Below are positions 26,331 through 36,015 of a stretch of 64,000 bases of DNA, piece after piece; the first letter of the stretch is position 1, and every line of letters starts with the position of its first letter. The notes under the pieces are model-generated. The model searched no databases. It was not told the origin of the DNA and saw only the letters and a list, made by a program, of their open reading frames with translations. The stretch covers positions 1 through 64,000 of the forward strand of contig CALUWC010000012.1 in NCBI GenBank assembly GCA_944324395.1. The letters are read 5' to 3'. A program made the translations under genes and the position numbers. Source of the DNA: Candidatus Gastranaerophilales bacterium. Its GTDB lineage: Bacteria > Cyanobacteriota > Vampirovibrionia > Gastranaerophilales > Gastranaerophilaceae.

Positions 26331-26366
26331 GATGCGGACGGAATAAATTCCGTCCGCATCTTTTTT
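26331..26366 (+). terminator. Strong terminator after adhE
   Basis: GATGCGGACGGAAT pairs perfectly with ATTCCGTCCGCATC and is followed by six T. It also lies just beyond the stop of the convergent 1258-residue gene. Confidence 0.92.
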
Positions 26367-26368
26367 CT

Positions 26369-29300
26369 TTAACCTCTTGCAGAAGATGAAACAGCCATAA
26401 CTTTTTTCTTCTTCTTCTTAGATTCAATAATGCTATCATTATTAAATCTTGCAAGCCGTTTGTCTTCCTTATCATCAGTCATTTTAGAATTGTTTATATT
26501 AACATTGGTTGTTGCTGATGCAGCCAGAGCGGTTTCATCTTCCTCAGAAGATGCTATTACTTGATCGTCTTCACCTTGCCGATCTTTATTTTCGACCTGA
26601 GAGTTGTCAGTAGTTGAAGTTTCGGAAGATGCATCACTTTCCGTATCGTCAGCCATAGCATTTGTCACATCTTGAACTCTTTTATCTGAATCTTTATAAG
26701 TTGAATTTGCAGATTTCAAAGAAGAAGCTGCTTCTTTTGAAATATTATCCGCATCACTATTTGCAGCTAAGCCATTTGCTCCGGAAACTGTAGCTGCAGT
26801 ACCTGTTGCCGTTTCCAGAATACCCTGTCCTAATTTTAGTTGTCCTATTGCAACCTGAGCAACTCCTGCAGAAAATGTAAACGGGTTGGACATCATTGTA
26901 GTACCGGAGGTTATCAAAGTAACCCCTTTTGCTGTATTTATCACACCAAGAGCACTAGTTCCGATTCCGACAACCAGAGTATCCTTTGATACATCAAGCT
27001 GATTTGCAATCTTCTTATCTAAAGATGTAATATCTTCACCCAGTGCTTGTGCAGAACTTTTGAATAATGTTAATTGCTGAATACCATTTGCCACAGTTTT
27101 ATTGACGTCTGCAGCTGTTTGTTCTTCTGATGAAGATGCAGTTTCCATTTGTGTTGCTATATTTTGCATTTGATTTTGAGAAGCTGAAGCTTCATCCTCA
27201 GTTTGTGCATTTTGAACCTGCATTTGAGCAGTTTCATACTCTTGAGTAAGATTTTGTGCTTGCAGAAGATTTACTTCGTGCAGAGATTGAGCCTTATTTG
27301 ATTCTTTTTCTATAGATTTTACAAGGTCTGCACTTTTCTTAACCTGAGCAACTACGGAATTATTATTATCGTCAACTTCATTTTGAGAATTTTTCATATC
27401 CTGAGTTGCTTTTGATGTTGTAGAAGCAGCATTCATTGCATTAACAGCACCAAAAGCTATTGATACTGAATATGAACTGTCTTCTGCTTCCGGTTCCTGT
27501 TCTTGTTCTGCTGTTTGTGATTGCTCGGTTTCTGAAGTTTCCTGAGTTGAAGAATTTTCTGTATCTTCTGATTGTACTGCTTCTTCAGACTGGTTAACCT
27601 GAGTATCCTCAGCCGCAGTTGCTTGAGTTTCATCTTCAGAAATTTCTTCAGCAATTTCAGCTTGTTCAGAGGAATTTGTTTGTCCCTGAACATTATTTTG
27701 AGGCTGGGTATTGTCATTTTCAGAAGAATTATCAATAACTACAACATTTTGTTCCTGTTGATTGTCAGAAATTTCAGCAGCTTCGTCCGGAATTTCTCCT
27801 GTTGTTTCTTCCGGAAGAACAACCGATAATCCGCCTTCTGAAGTCTGGGTATCCGTCATTGCAGATTCTGATTGCATCAAAGATTGTGAGTCTGCAGAAT
27901 TTTGAGAAGCTTCAGAGCCTGTTTCGGTTGAATTATCAGCGGTGCCTTCCGCAGAAGTTGACTCGTTATTTCCGCCGATTGACTGCTGCACAGATTTTAT
28001 CAATTGAGCACTTTCTTTTGCTAATGCATTATAATCTTTCAAAGTAGCTTTTGAGTTTAACACATTATCATCAGCAGATGCCGAAGCAATAAGACCTGCG
28101 GTACTTGAAACTATAGCACCGGTTCCTGAAATATTCTCTTTTATACCTTTATTTTGTAAATTTCTTCCAAGAATAGTCAAAATCATACCTGTATTATAAG
28201 TAAACGGATTTGACATCATCGCAATACCGGTTGACATCATTGATGTACCTATAGCATTGTCAAAAACACCCAATGCAAATGTACCAGTTCCGACAAACAT
28301 TGTATCTTCGGAAACTTTTTGAACATTTTTAGAACGCTGCTCTAATTCGGCATTACGTTCGTCTAGTACTTTTGCATTCTTTTGATATTTAGCATTTGAA
28401 GTTATATTCTTTGATAATACAGCCTCCAATTTTGAAACATCTTGCTGATCCTGTTCTCCCAGCTCAGCCAGTTGATCCTTCAAACCTTGCACTTTATCCG
28501 AATTGTTGTCTTGACCTTCGGATTGGGTATTTTGAGCCTGAGGCTCTTCATCTTCAAATAATATTGTAGTTTGGCTGTTATCGGAAGTTTCATTTTCTGC
28601 CGGCTGAACATTTTGTTCAGATTGCACAGGAGTCTCTGCTGTCATATCCTGACTATCGGTTTCTTTTCCCTGCTGTATAGACTCAAGTTCAGCAAAGAAT
28701 ACTTCTGCCTGTGCCATATTAGCTTCACGCTTTTGCTGGGTTGCAGAAGCTTCCTGATTTAATTTTTGCATATCTTTATTTGTACTTGATAATGACTTTT
28801 TAACGGCTTTATCAGACTCGGTTGTTTTTGATTTTTGAGAATTCATTTCAACCGTTGCTTTAATAGTTGTTATAGATGCTTGAATTGCATTTGAATATGA
28901 AAGGTTTGTACTTACACTGTAGCCTGTCTGTTCTTTTGTTGATTTGACAGCTTCTTCACCTTGAGTATTTTGCTGCTCCATTTCATCTGAAGATGTATCA
29001 TAAGCTTCGCCCATTGTATTTTTTGTATTATTCTGTGTTTGCTTAGCCAATGTTGAATAAACATCTGCAAATCCTGCCAAACTAACGTTGGCACCATTTT
29101 TCAACTCCGAAGAAATATCATTGGAATATGTTTCCAAATCAGTTCCTTTTTCAATTGCCAGATTTGCAACTTCATCTCCGATTACACCGAATAAAACATC
29201 AACTAACAAACCTGTATCTTTCATCACAACACCTGTATTCACATGAGGTGATTGATTATCATTATAATTCTTTGAAAATTGACCAAGTTCCCGACCTGCT

Positions 29301-30145
29301 TGAATTACATCTTCGCTAACTTCAAAATTGTTATCTAGCTTTGAATTCAAAGACTCTAATGAAGTTAAAAAATCATCTAATTCAGCACTGTCCTGCTGGA
29401 TATTTGACATCAATTTTCCATCTTTGCCATTTAAAAGTTTTCCTAGTTCGGTATACCTTTTTTGCTCGGATTTAGATAAAGTGCCATTCTTATTTTTATC
29501 ATCAAGAGCTTTCCATTCAGATGTCAAACCATTAATTTCATTCATGGAATCTTTGAAAGAATCTTCTTGTTCTCGCTTTATTTCATTAGCTTTTTGAACC
29601 TTTTTTTGAAATTCCTGTACCTGCTGTTCGGTTTCTTTTATTGAATTGTCAGCCTGAGTAATATATTTAATAGCCTTTTGTCTGATACCACCAAGAGAAT
29701 TATCATCTTTTGCTTCTTCAGTTGAGGAATAATCATCAGTAGAAGCATCCTCTGTAATTACAACATAAGAAGTTACATCAGCTTGCTGTTGTGCATGTGC
29801 CCATTGCAAAACCTCATCGGGTATTTTATACCCGTTGTTTTCCATTTCTATAATTTCTTCATAAGAATAGCCTGCCCAATCAGGATCCTGAATTTCATAT
29901 ACAGTAGCGATATTTTTAAATATTTCACGGTGAGTACCGCAAAGATCTTGAAGTTCAAGACTTCTTGCATAATCAAGATAGTATTCATCAGAAAACGTAT
30001 ATTTATCTTTATATTTTGCTTTTAATTTTAGAGCTGTATCAATAGCACTCTGAGGATATAGTGCAAGTAAATCTTCTTGAAGAGTTACTCCAGAAGTTGA
30101 ATAAGTTCCTGATATTGATAATTTTAGTGCAGGTTTTACAGCCAT
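26369..30145 (-). CDS. 1258-residue duplicated-module protein with an EF-hand
   Basis: Unrecognised and very large. No signal peptide is evident; the N-terminus MAVKPALKLSISGTYS resembles the lineage tag. An EF-hand-like calcium loop, DKNKNGTLSKSE, lies at about 216-227 within a helical region. Two homologous modules follow: residues about 405-740 and 890-1190, each with a helical stretch (YSNAIQASITTIKAT; FGAVNAMNAASTTSKAT) then a glycine-rich hydrophobic block (GTFALGVFDNAIGT...MMSNPFTY; GTSALGVINTAKGV...MMSNPFTF). They are joined by Gln/Ser/Glu/Thr-rich low-complexity linkers. The hydrophobic blocks could insert into membrane. It ends in a lysine-rich KSKKKKKKVM-like tail. A surface or secreted role is possible but unproven. 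Confidence 0.8.
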   Translation of the reverse strand: MAVKPALKLSISGTYSTSGVTLQEDLLALYPQSAIDTALKLKAKYKDKYTFSDEYYLDYARSLELQDLCGTHREIFKNIATVYEIQDPDWAGYSYEEIIEMENNGYKIPDEVLQWAHAQQQADVTSYVVITEDASTDDYSSTEEAKDDNSLGGIRQKAIKYITQADNSIKETEQQVQEFQKKVQKANEIKREQEDSFKDSMNEINGLTSEWKALDDKNKNGTLSKSEQKRYTELGKLLNGKDGKLMSNIQQDSAELDDFLTSLESLNSKLDNNFEVSEDVIQAGRELGQFSKNYNDNQSPHVNTGVVMKDTGLLVDVLFGVIGDEVANLAIEKGTDLETYSNDISSELKNGANVSLAGFADVYSTLAKQTQNNTKNTMGEAYDTSSDEMEQQNTQGEEAVKSTKEQTGYSVSTNLSYSNAIQASITTIKATVEMNSQKSKTTESDKAVKKSLSSTNKDMQKLNQEASATQQKREANMAQAEVFFAELESIQQGKETDSQDMTAETPVQSEQNVQPAENETSDNSQTTILFEDEEPQAQNTQSEGQDNNSDKVQGLKDQLAELGEQDQQDVSKLEAVLSKNITSNAKYQKNAKVLDERNAELEQRSKNVQKVSEDTMFVGTGTFALGVFDNAIGTSMMSTGIAMMSNPFTYNTGMILTILGRNLQNKGIKENISGTGAIVSSTAGLIASASADDNVLNSKATLKDYNALAKESAQLIKSVQQSIGGNNESTSAEGTADNSTETGSEASQNSADSQSLMQSESAMTDTQTSEGGLSVVLPEETTGEIPDEAAEISDNQQEQNVVVIDNSSENDNTQPQNNVQGQTNSSEQAEIAEEISEDETQATAAEDTQVNQSEEAVQSEDTENSSTQETSETEQSQTAEQEQEPEAEDSSYSVSIAFGAVNAMNAASTTSKATQDMKNSQNEVDDNNNSVVAQVKKSADLVKSIEKESNKAQSLHEVNLLQAQNLTQEYETAQMQVQNAQTEDEASASQNQMQNIATQMETASSSEEQTAADVNKTVANGIQQLTLFKSSAQALGEDITSLDKKIANQLDVSKDTLVVGIGTSALGVINTAKGVTLITSGTTMMSNPFTFSAGVAQVAIGQLKLGQGILETATGTAATVSGANGLAANSDADNISKEAASSLKSANSTYKDSDKRVQDVTNAMADDTESDASSETSTTDNSQVENKDRQGEDDQVIASSEEDETALAASATTNVNINNSKMTDDKEDKRLARFNNDSIIESKKKKKKVMAVSSSARG

Positions 30146-30267
30146 AATACCTTTTGTCCTTATGATTTTATATACCTTATTTGTCGGTATTTTTACTAAA
30201 AACTTTAGATAATACGGCTTTATTATTTTCTATATTTACAAAATTTTACAATTCAGAAACCTTATGA

Positions 30268-30591
30268 CTATATATGTTTTTCTATATTAGAAATAATTGT
30301 AGATTTTGGCATTAAACCTGTCATACGCTCAACCGGCTCGCCATTTTTAAAAATCAATAAACTTGGAAGCCCGCTGATTGAATATTTTTTCGCAGTTTCC
30401 AAACATTCTTCAACATTAACCTTTACAAATTTAACTTTTCCAACATAAGATTCTGAAATCTCTTCAATAACAGGACCCAATTTTCTGCAAGGTCCGCACC
30501 AGGTAGCCCAAAAATCAACAACTACGGGATTTGCACAACTCAAAACTTCTTGTTCAAAATCAGAATCTTTTAATTCACTGACATTACCCAT
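30268..30591 (-). CDS. trxA: Thioredoxin
   Basis: 107 residues with the active site WCGPC at 31-35 (C32, C35) in DFWATWCGPC, the conserved cis-proline segment SGLPSLLIF and the glycine near the C-terminus (GLMPKS). It is a cytosolic dithiol reductase for ribonucleotide reductase, peroxidases and others. The gene is single, between the large duplicated protein and a divergent dnaQ-like gene. Confidence 0.94.
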   Translation of the reverse strand: MGNVSELKDSDFEQEVLSCANPVVVDFWATWCGPCRKLGPVIEEISESYVGKVKFVKVNVEECLETAKKYSISGLPSLLIFKNGEPVERMTGLMPKSTIISNIEKHI

Positions 30592-30685
30592 GATTTATCC
30601 CCATTTATTAACTTACACTTCACAATCTTATCATAGAAAAAATTTTTATGCTATTATCTAGAAAGAAGATACTTAGGACTAGAAA

Positions 30686-31603
30686 ATGGCAAGAAAAAAA
30701 GTAATTGAGATAGTTTTAGACACAGAAACAACGGGATTGGATTATACAAGAGAAAAAATGGTTGAATTTGCCGCAGTAAGACTGGAAAATGGCAAGATTA
30801 AAGACGAATTTCAAACCCTTATAAATCCAGAACAGCATATTAGAAAATCAAGTATTGCAATCCATGGAATTACTCAGGAAATGGTGGCAGATGCTCCGAC
30901 AGAAGCCGAAATTATGCCTAAAATACTGGAATTTATCGGAGATTATCCTATTGTCGCTCATAATGCAATATTTGATTACTCATTTATTAATGAAGCTTCA
31001 AAACGAGTAACCGGCAATGAAATTTCCAATGAAAGAATAGACACCCAGCAAATGTTTAAAGAAATTTATCCGGAGCTTGAGGCTCATGGACTTAATGCTT
31101 TAACTGAAAAATTCAAAGTCGAACTAAAAGACCACCACAGAGCAATGGGTGATACTATGGGACTTGCTCTGGCTTACCCTAAATTAAAAAAATTATATAA
31201 CCAAAAATATGATTGGGAAAATAAGCAATTAGATAATGTTGAATATCTTTTTGAAAGATTTTTAAGAATTCAACAAACGGTTACAACTCTGCAATCAGAA
31301 ATGCAGGATTTGAAATCTGTTTTTAAATTATATTTTGATCATGGCGGAGCTCCGATTACCTCACAGGAAGGAGATGTTTTAATTTACAACTCCAAACAGT
31401 CCTTCGGTTATGATTTCAATACCGTTAAACCGATATTGGAAGAAGTCGGAGCATTAGAAAAAGCAGTTAAACTTAATACAGGATTCATAGACAGACTTGT
31501 TAACGGAAAAAGCCTTGATGATGAAAAAAAAGAACTGATTAAAAATGCAAGAATTGAATTAACCGAAACCAGAAATATTCAGATAATAAAAAATAACAAG
31601 TAG
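30686..31603 (+). CDS. DnaQ-like 3'-5' exonuclease (DEDDh)
   Basis: The N-terminal 175 residues contain the full DEDDh set: LDTETTGLD (Exo I), HNAIFDYSF (Exo II) and HHRAMGDT (Exo III). About 130 further residues form a helical C-terminal extension of unknown role, absent from the minimal polymerase III epsilon subunit. It may proofread with DNA polymerase III or act in RNA or DNA trimming. It lies 12 bases before the transporter gene and probably shares its transcript. The ribosome site is weak. Confidence 0.88.
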   Translation: MARKKVIEIVLDTETTGLDYTREKMVEFAAVRLENGKIKDEFQTLINPEQHIRKSSIAIHGITQEMVADAPTEAEIMPKILEFIGDYPIVAHNAIFDYSFINEASKRVTGNEISNERIDTQQMFKEIYPELEAHGLNALTEKFKVELKDHHRAMGDTMGLALAYPKLKKLYNQKYDWENKQLDNVEYLFERFLRIQQTVTTLQSEMQDLKSVFKLYFDHGGAPITSQEGDVLIYNSKQSFGYDFNTVKPILEEVGALEKAVKLNTGFIDRLVNGKSLDDEKKELIKNARIELTETRNIQIIKNNK

Positions 31604-31615
31604 GAGAAAATCAAT

Positions 31616-33037
31616 ATGTTAAAAAAATTGATGGCTTTCTATAAAGAGCCGCCTGTAAAAGAAGAAATACAGGATTCCGAAAAAGTAGCATCAATGTACA
31701 AACACTGGAGATTAAGAATATTTTATGCCTGCTTTATCGGATATACGATATTTTATTTATGCAAGAAAAATATAGCCGTAGCTTTGCCGGGAATTATGAA
31801 AGAATTTGATTATTCTGCTACCGAACTCGGTTTGCTGGGAAGTTCGCTGTATTTAACTTACGGAATAGGAAAATTTGTAAATGGGGTGCTTGCTGACGGT
31901 TCAGATGTAAGAAAATTTCTGCCGACAGCACTGCTAATGACAGCACTTGCAAATATAGCTTTTGCTCTAGCTCCGAGTGCAGTCCACATTTTAGGTTTAA
32001 GCACTAAAATGTCAGCAATGATTTTATTATGGACACTGGCATTTTTATGGGGTGTCAGCGGCTGGTTTCAATCTGCAGGTTTTCCTGCTGTCGCTAAAAG
32101 TTTAACTTACTGGTACTCAAATTCTGAAAGAGGAACAAAATGGTCCCTGTGGTCATGCTCACATCAAACAGGAACATTCCTAAGTTTCATCATAGCAGGA
32201 CATATTGCAGCTCACTTTGGCTGGAGAGCAGCATTTTTAGTTCCAGGAACCTTAGCTATAATCACAGCTATCTGGTTATATGACAGATTAAGAGATAGAC
32301 CTCAATCTTTAGGATTGCCGGATGTTGAAGTTTACAGAAATGAACCTGTTAAAACCCAATCTGCAAATGACCAAAAAGCAGAAGATGACATGACTTATGT
32401 TCAAATTTTCAAAAAATATATTTTATGTAATAAAACAATCTGGATGCTTGCAATTGCATACATATTTGTATACATAATCAGATTCGGAGCAGAAGACTGG
32501 ATGATTATGTATTTAAGCAATGCAAAAGGCGACAGCCTGTCTGAAGCTACAAATAAAATAGCATCACTACCGCTGGTTGGAATAGCAGGAACTGTTTGTG
32601 CAGGATTAGTTTCTGATAAACTGTTCAAAGGGAAAAGAGCACCTGTAAACCTGATATATTTAGTCGGTGTAATAATTTGTGTTATAGCATTAAAATTTAA
32701 TACTATAAGTGCACTGGATTATGTAATCATAGGCTTACTGGGAGCCTTTACATACGGACCGCAAATGATGATAGGCGGATTGTGTGCAGTTGAATCAAGT
32801 TCCAAAAAAGTAGCCTCTGCAGCAACCGGATTTACAGGAACTTTCGGCTATGTCGGAGCATTCTTATCATCAACCGGTACAGGCTTCATTGTTGATAAGT
32901 TAGGTAAAAATGGAATAGCAAATTGGAATGGGGCTATTTATTTTTGGCTAATATCTGGTATAATATGTTTAGTTATTTGTGGTATTCTAGCTATAGAAGA
33001 ATACGCAAAAGACAAAAACAAAACTCAAAACGCTTAA
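31616..33037 (+). CDS. Organophosphate:phosphate antiporter family MFS transporter (GlpT/UhpT-like)
   Basis: 473 residues with about 12 membrane segments. The region after TM4, ERGTKWSLWSCSHQTGTF, and AAHFGWRAAFLVPG match the OPA family (GlpT, UhpT, PgtP, UhpC). Members exchange glycerol-3-phosphate or sugar phosphates for inorganic phosphate. GlpT versus UhpT cannot be decided, though the next operon uses glycerol-3-phosphate through TagD. TAGGAG precedes the ATG. Hairpins follow the stop. Confidence 0.87.
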   Translation: MLKKLMAFYKEPPVKEEIQDSEKVASMYKHWRLRIFYACFIGYTIFYLCKKNIAVALPGIMKEFDYSATELGLLGSSLYLTYGIGKFVNGVLADGSDVRKFLPTALLMTALANIAFALAPSAVHILGLSTKMSAMILLWTLAFLWGVSGWFQSAGFPAVAKSLTYWYSNSERGTKWSLWSCSHQTGTFLSFIIAGHIAAHFGWRAAFLVPGTLAIITAIWLYDRLRDRPQSLGLPDVEVYRNEPVKTQSANDQKAEDDMTYVQIFKKYILCNKTIWMLAIAYIFVYIIRFGAEDWMIMYLSNAKGDSLSEATNKIASLPLVGIAGTVCAGLVSDKLFKGKRAPVNLIYLVGVIICVIALKFNTISALDYVIIGLLGAFTYGPQMMIGGLCAVESSSKKVASAATGFTGTFGYVGAFLSSTGTGFIVDKLGKNGIANWNGAIYFWLISGIICLVICGILAIEEYAKDKNKTQNA

Positions 33038-33097
33038 TTCAGAGGCCTTTGGCCTCAAATCCATAATGATTACTCTAGATTTTGCAAAAAATCTAGC

Positions 33098-33121
33098 CCC
33101 GGATATATCCGGGATTTTTTT
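33098..33121 (+). terminator. Terminator after the OPA transporter gene
   Basis: CCCGGATATATCCGGG is followed by A and at least eight T. Two smaller hairpins precede it (GGCC-ttt-GGCC at 33042-33053 and CTAGATTTT/AAAATCTAG at 33074-33096). Confidence 0.9.
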
Positions 33122-33233
33122 TATTAATATGACAATATGTAACATTTTTTATCAAAAAATAAAATGAAAATTTCATTATGATAACATTAAGTTTGGAATT
33201 AAGAGTATAAATATATTTTGTCGGAGGTTTAAA

Positions 33234-35477
33234 GTGAGTAAGCCGAAAGTTTCAATAATTGTACCCGTTTATAATGTCGAAAAATATTTAAGACAATGTT
33301 TAGAAAGTGTTATAAATCAAACATTAAAAGAAATTGAAATAATATGCATAGATGACGGCTCCCCAGATAACTGCGGTGCAATAATTGACGAATATGCTCA
33401 AAAAGATACTAGAATTGTCGCAATACACAAAGAAAACGGCGGCTACGGTTCTGCATTGAATTACGGCTTTTCAATCGCAAAAGGAGAATATATCGGAATA
33501 GTGGAATCTGATGACTGGATTGCTCCTAACATGTATGAATTGTTATACAATAAAGCAATTGAAACAAATTCGGATATTGTAAAATCAGCATTCTACTATG
33601 TAGAAAATTCTTCAATCAACAAAATGCATCTAAGTAAACTATTAATTGAATTATATAAAAAAAATAGCAGCTTTAAACTTGAGGATTGTCCCAAAATTCT
33701 AACTCTATTTGCATCAATATGGAGTGCCATATATAAAAGAGACTGGATGCAACAAAATAATATAAAAATGGTTGAAGATATTAGACCTTATGAAGATAAT
33801 CCATTTTTGGCAGATACCTATTCTCAAGCGTCAAAAATCACAATAATTCCGGAAGGTTTATATTTTTATCGATTAGATGCAACTAACTCTTCCTGTAATA
33901 CAATAAAAAAAACTATATTGAACTATGTTACACAAAAAAGTCGTTGTAGAAATTCTCTAATTAAACATCAATGCTATTCAAAAGATATTATGGAATATTA
34001 TTGGGTTACAGCTTATCAAGGAACAAAATTCTTCTATAAAAAACCTAATAATAAATTCAAAAAAGAATTTTACAATCTAATGAAAGAACTATATAGAAAA
34101 GCCAAACAAGATAATTGTGAATTTAAATATTTTAAATCAATACAAATACAAGATTTTAACAATATATTAAAATTTTCTTTTGAGAAATATCAAATTTATA
34201 GCTTTATAAATAATATATTACCAAAAATTTTTACTGTAAAAAATACATCCAAGCATAAAATATTAACTATTTTTGGATTAAACATAAAATTCTCCCAAAA
34301 ACTACCAAGATATATTATTACAATTGGAAGGGTACTAGATAAAATATTACCCAAAAATAATAAAAAAATTATATTTTGTTCATATCCTGATTATTCTGAT
34401 AATGCAAAAGAATTTTTTGAATATCTGTATACAAATCATAAAGATGAATACAATATGGTTTGGCTTTGCCAAAATCCAAAGGATGTTGAAATTCCGGTCA
34501 AAAAATATAAAATACAATCATTAAGAGGACTTTCTGAACTGCTTACCGCAAAATATACAGTAAACACTTTCTTTGATTTAGAGAAATTTATAAACTCTAA
34601 GAAACGAATCAATTTGCAGCTCTGGCATGGCATGCCTGTTAAAACAATTGGTTACACAGAAAAAAATATTCCATACAGAACATTAAAAGCATATAAAAGA
34701 AATCAAAATTCATTCTTTTTTGTTACTTCTGATATTTTTAAAATATCTATGATTGCATCATTCCTAATGCACCCCAATAAAGTGTATATTACAGGTCAAC
34801 CTAAAACTGATTGTATTTTTAAACAACAAAATCTGGCTAAAATAAAAGATTTTATACATGCCGATAAATTCTCGAAAATCGTCATATATGCACCAACTTA
34901 TAAAGAAGCATTAAGAAATTGTGACTGCAGAGAAGTCCAACATGAATTTAATAATATCTTTTATATGGATGATTATTCTCAAGAACAATTTTATAAACTA
35001 TTAGAAGATAAAAATATTTTATTTATGGTCAAACCACATCCGTTTGAAGAAAGTATTTATAAAAGTTTTGAACAGAATAACGTATTTAATCATCCGAATA
35101 TAAAAATTATCTATAACAAAGATTTAAATACCAGAGGGTTATACTTTTATGAATTTTTCAAAATTGCAGACTTAATGATTACTGATTTTTCTTCAATAGG
35201 AATTGATTATTTGATAACTAAAAAACCTATCATTTTCTTAAATTCACTAGCCAAAGAATATAATAAAAACAGAGGATTTACCCTTGAAGATAATTACGAA
35301 ATTATGATGCCTGGAGAAAAGGTTTATAATTTTAATCAATTGCTAAAAGCAATAGAAGATGCTATACTAACAGACAGTTGGAAAGAACAAAGGTTAAAAA
35401 TGCTTCCGCTGCTTCATAAATATTGTGACAGTAATGCATCAGAACGAGTTTATAAGATTATGAAAGGATTAAAATAA
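33234..35477 (+). CDS. GT2 glycosyltransferase fused to a TagB/TagF-like glycerophosphotransferase
   Basis: 747 residues in two parts. Residues 1 to about 230 are a GT-A family 2 glycosyltransferase: VSIIVPVYNVEKYL, the nucleotide-binding IDDGSPDNCG and the metal-binding ESDDW. Residues about 370-740 match CDP-glycerol:polyglycerophosphate glycerophosphotransferases: LWHGMPVKTIGY, VKPHPFEES and TDFSSIGIDYLI. The start is GTG at 33234 with CGGAGG seven bases upstream. It is followed after one base by tagD, which makes the likely donor CDP-glycerol. Together they suggest a glycerophosphate-decorated glycan, on the surface or on an exported polymer. Confidence 0.88.
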   Translation: MSKPKVSIIVPVYNVEKYLRQCLESVINQTLKEIEIICIDDGSPDNCGAIIDEYAQKDTRIVAIHKENGGYGSALNYGFSIAKGEYIGIVESDDWIAPNMYELLYNKAIETNSDIVKSAFYYVENSSINKMHLSKLLIELYKKNSSFKLEDCPKILTLFASIWSAIYKRDWMQQNNIKMVEDIRPYEDNPFLADTYSQASKITIIPEGLYFYRLDATNSSCNTIKKTILNYVTQKSRCRNSLIKHQCYSKDIMEYYWVTAYQGTKFFYKKPNNKFKKEFYNLMKELYRKAKQDNCEFKYFKSIQIQDFNNILKFSFEKYQIYSFINNILPKIFTVKNTSKHKILTIFGLNIKFSQKLPRYIITIGRVLDKILPKNNKKIIFCSYPDYSDNAKEFFEYLYTNHKDEYNMVWLCQNPKDVEIPVKKYKIQSLRGLSELLTAKYTVNTFFDLEKFINSKKRINLQLWHGMPVKTIGYTEKNIPYRTLKAYKRNQNSFFFVTSDIFKISMIASFLMHPNKVYITGQPKTDCIFKQQNLAKIKDFIHADKFSKIVIYAPTYKEALRNCDCREVQHEFNNIFYMDDYSQEQFYKLLEDKNILFMVKPHPFEESIYKSFEQNNVFNHPNIKIIYNKDLNTRGLYFYEFFKIADLMITDFSSIGIDYLITKKPIIFLNSLAKEYNKNRGFTLEDNYEIMMPGEKVYNFNQLLKAIEDAILTDSWKEQRLKMLPLLHKYCDSNASERVYKIMKGLK

Positions 35478-35478
35478 A

Positions 35479-35874
35479 ATGAAACGAGTTATAACTTATG
35501 GTACATTTGATGTATTACACTATGGTCATATAAACTTATTAAAAAGAGCAAAATCTCTGGGAGATTACCTGATTGTAGGGTTATCAAGCGATGAATTTAA
35601 TGCACTAAAGAATAAAAAATCATATTATACCTACGCACAAAGAAAATTAATCTTAGAAGCATGCAGATATGTAGACCTGGTAATTCCTGAAAACAATTGG
35701 GAACAAAAAGTTGATGACGTAAAAAAATATCAAGCAGACATCTTTGTTATGGGAGATGATTGGAAAGGTAAATTTGATTTTCTTAAAGACCTATGTGAAG
35801 TGGTATATTTACCAAGAACTCCTGATGTTTCATCTACAAAAACAAAAGCAGAAAAATTGCATGTATCAAAATAA
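35479..35874 (+). CDS. tagD: Glycerol-3-phosphate cytidylyltransferase
   Basis: 131 residues, the usual TagD/GCT size. The nucleotidyltransferase motif HYGH is at about 14-17 (TFDVLHYGHINLL) and RTPDVSSTKTK near the C-terminus holds the ISSTxI-like CTP-binding motif. It makes CDP-glycerol from CTP and glycerol-3-phosphate. The one-base gap from the upstream glycerophosphotransferase fusion makes an operon almost certain. Confidence 0.94.
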   Translation: MKRVITYGTFDVLHYGHINLLKRAKSLGDYLIVGLSSDEFNALKNKKSYYTYAQRKLILEACRYVDLVIPENNWEQKVDDVKKYQADIFVMGDDWKGKFDFLKDLCEVVYLPRTPDVSSTKTKAEKLHVSK

Positions 35875-35977
35875 CACACTGGAAAATTATTTAAATTTAA
35901 TTGGTTATAAAAAATGTACAGGGTGTACTGCTTGTATGAATTCATGCCCGTTTGTTTTTTATTGTGTTACAATTTAA
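35861..35977 (+). pseudogene. Truncated 4Fe-4S ferredoxin-type reading frame
   Basis: From the ATG at 35861, overlapping the end of tagD, a 38-residue frame reads to KKCTGCTACMNSCPF, a complete C-x2-C-x2-C-x3-CP iron-sulfur motif, then stops after a few unrelated residues. This start (IGYKKCTGCTAC) is typical of the iron-sulfur F420-dehydrogenase-beta-like proteins encoded with pyruvyltransferases and glycosyltransferases in polysaccharide loci. The remainder of such a protein is missing, so I read it as a deletion remnant. It may still be translated. Confidence 0.6.
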
Positions 35978-36015
35978 TCAGGGAATTTTTATTTTAAAAC
36001 TCCACAGGGGGAAAG

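Noticed and set aside
27457-29597. Several frames within the 1258-residue gene on either strand
   Set aside because: They are by-products of low-complexity codons in the long gene and have no translation signals.
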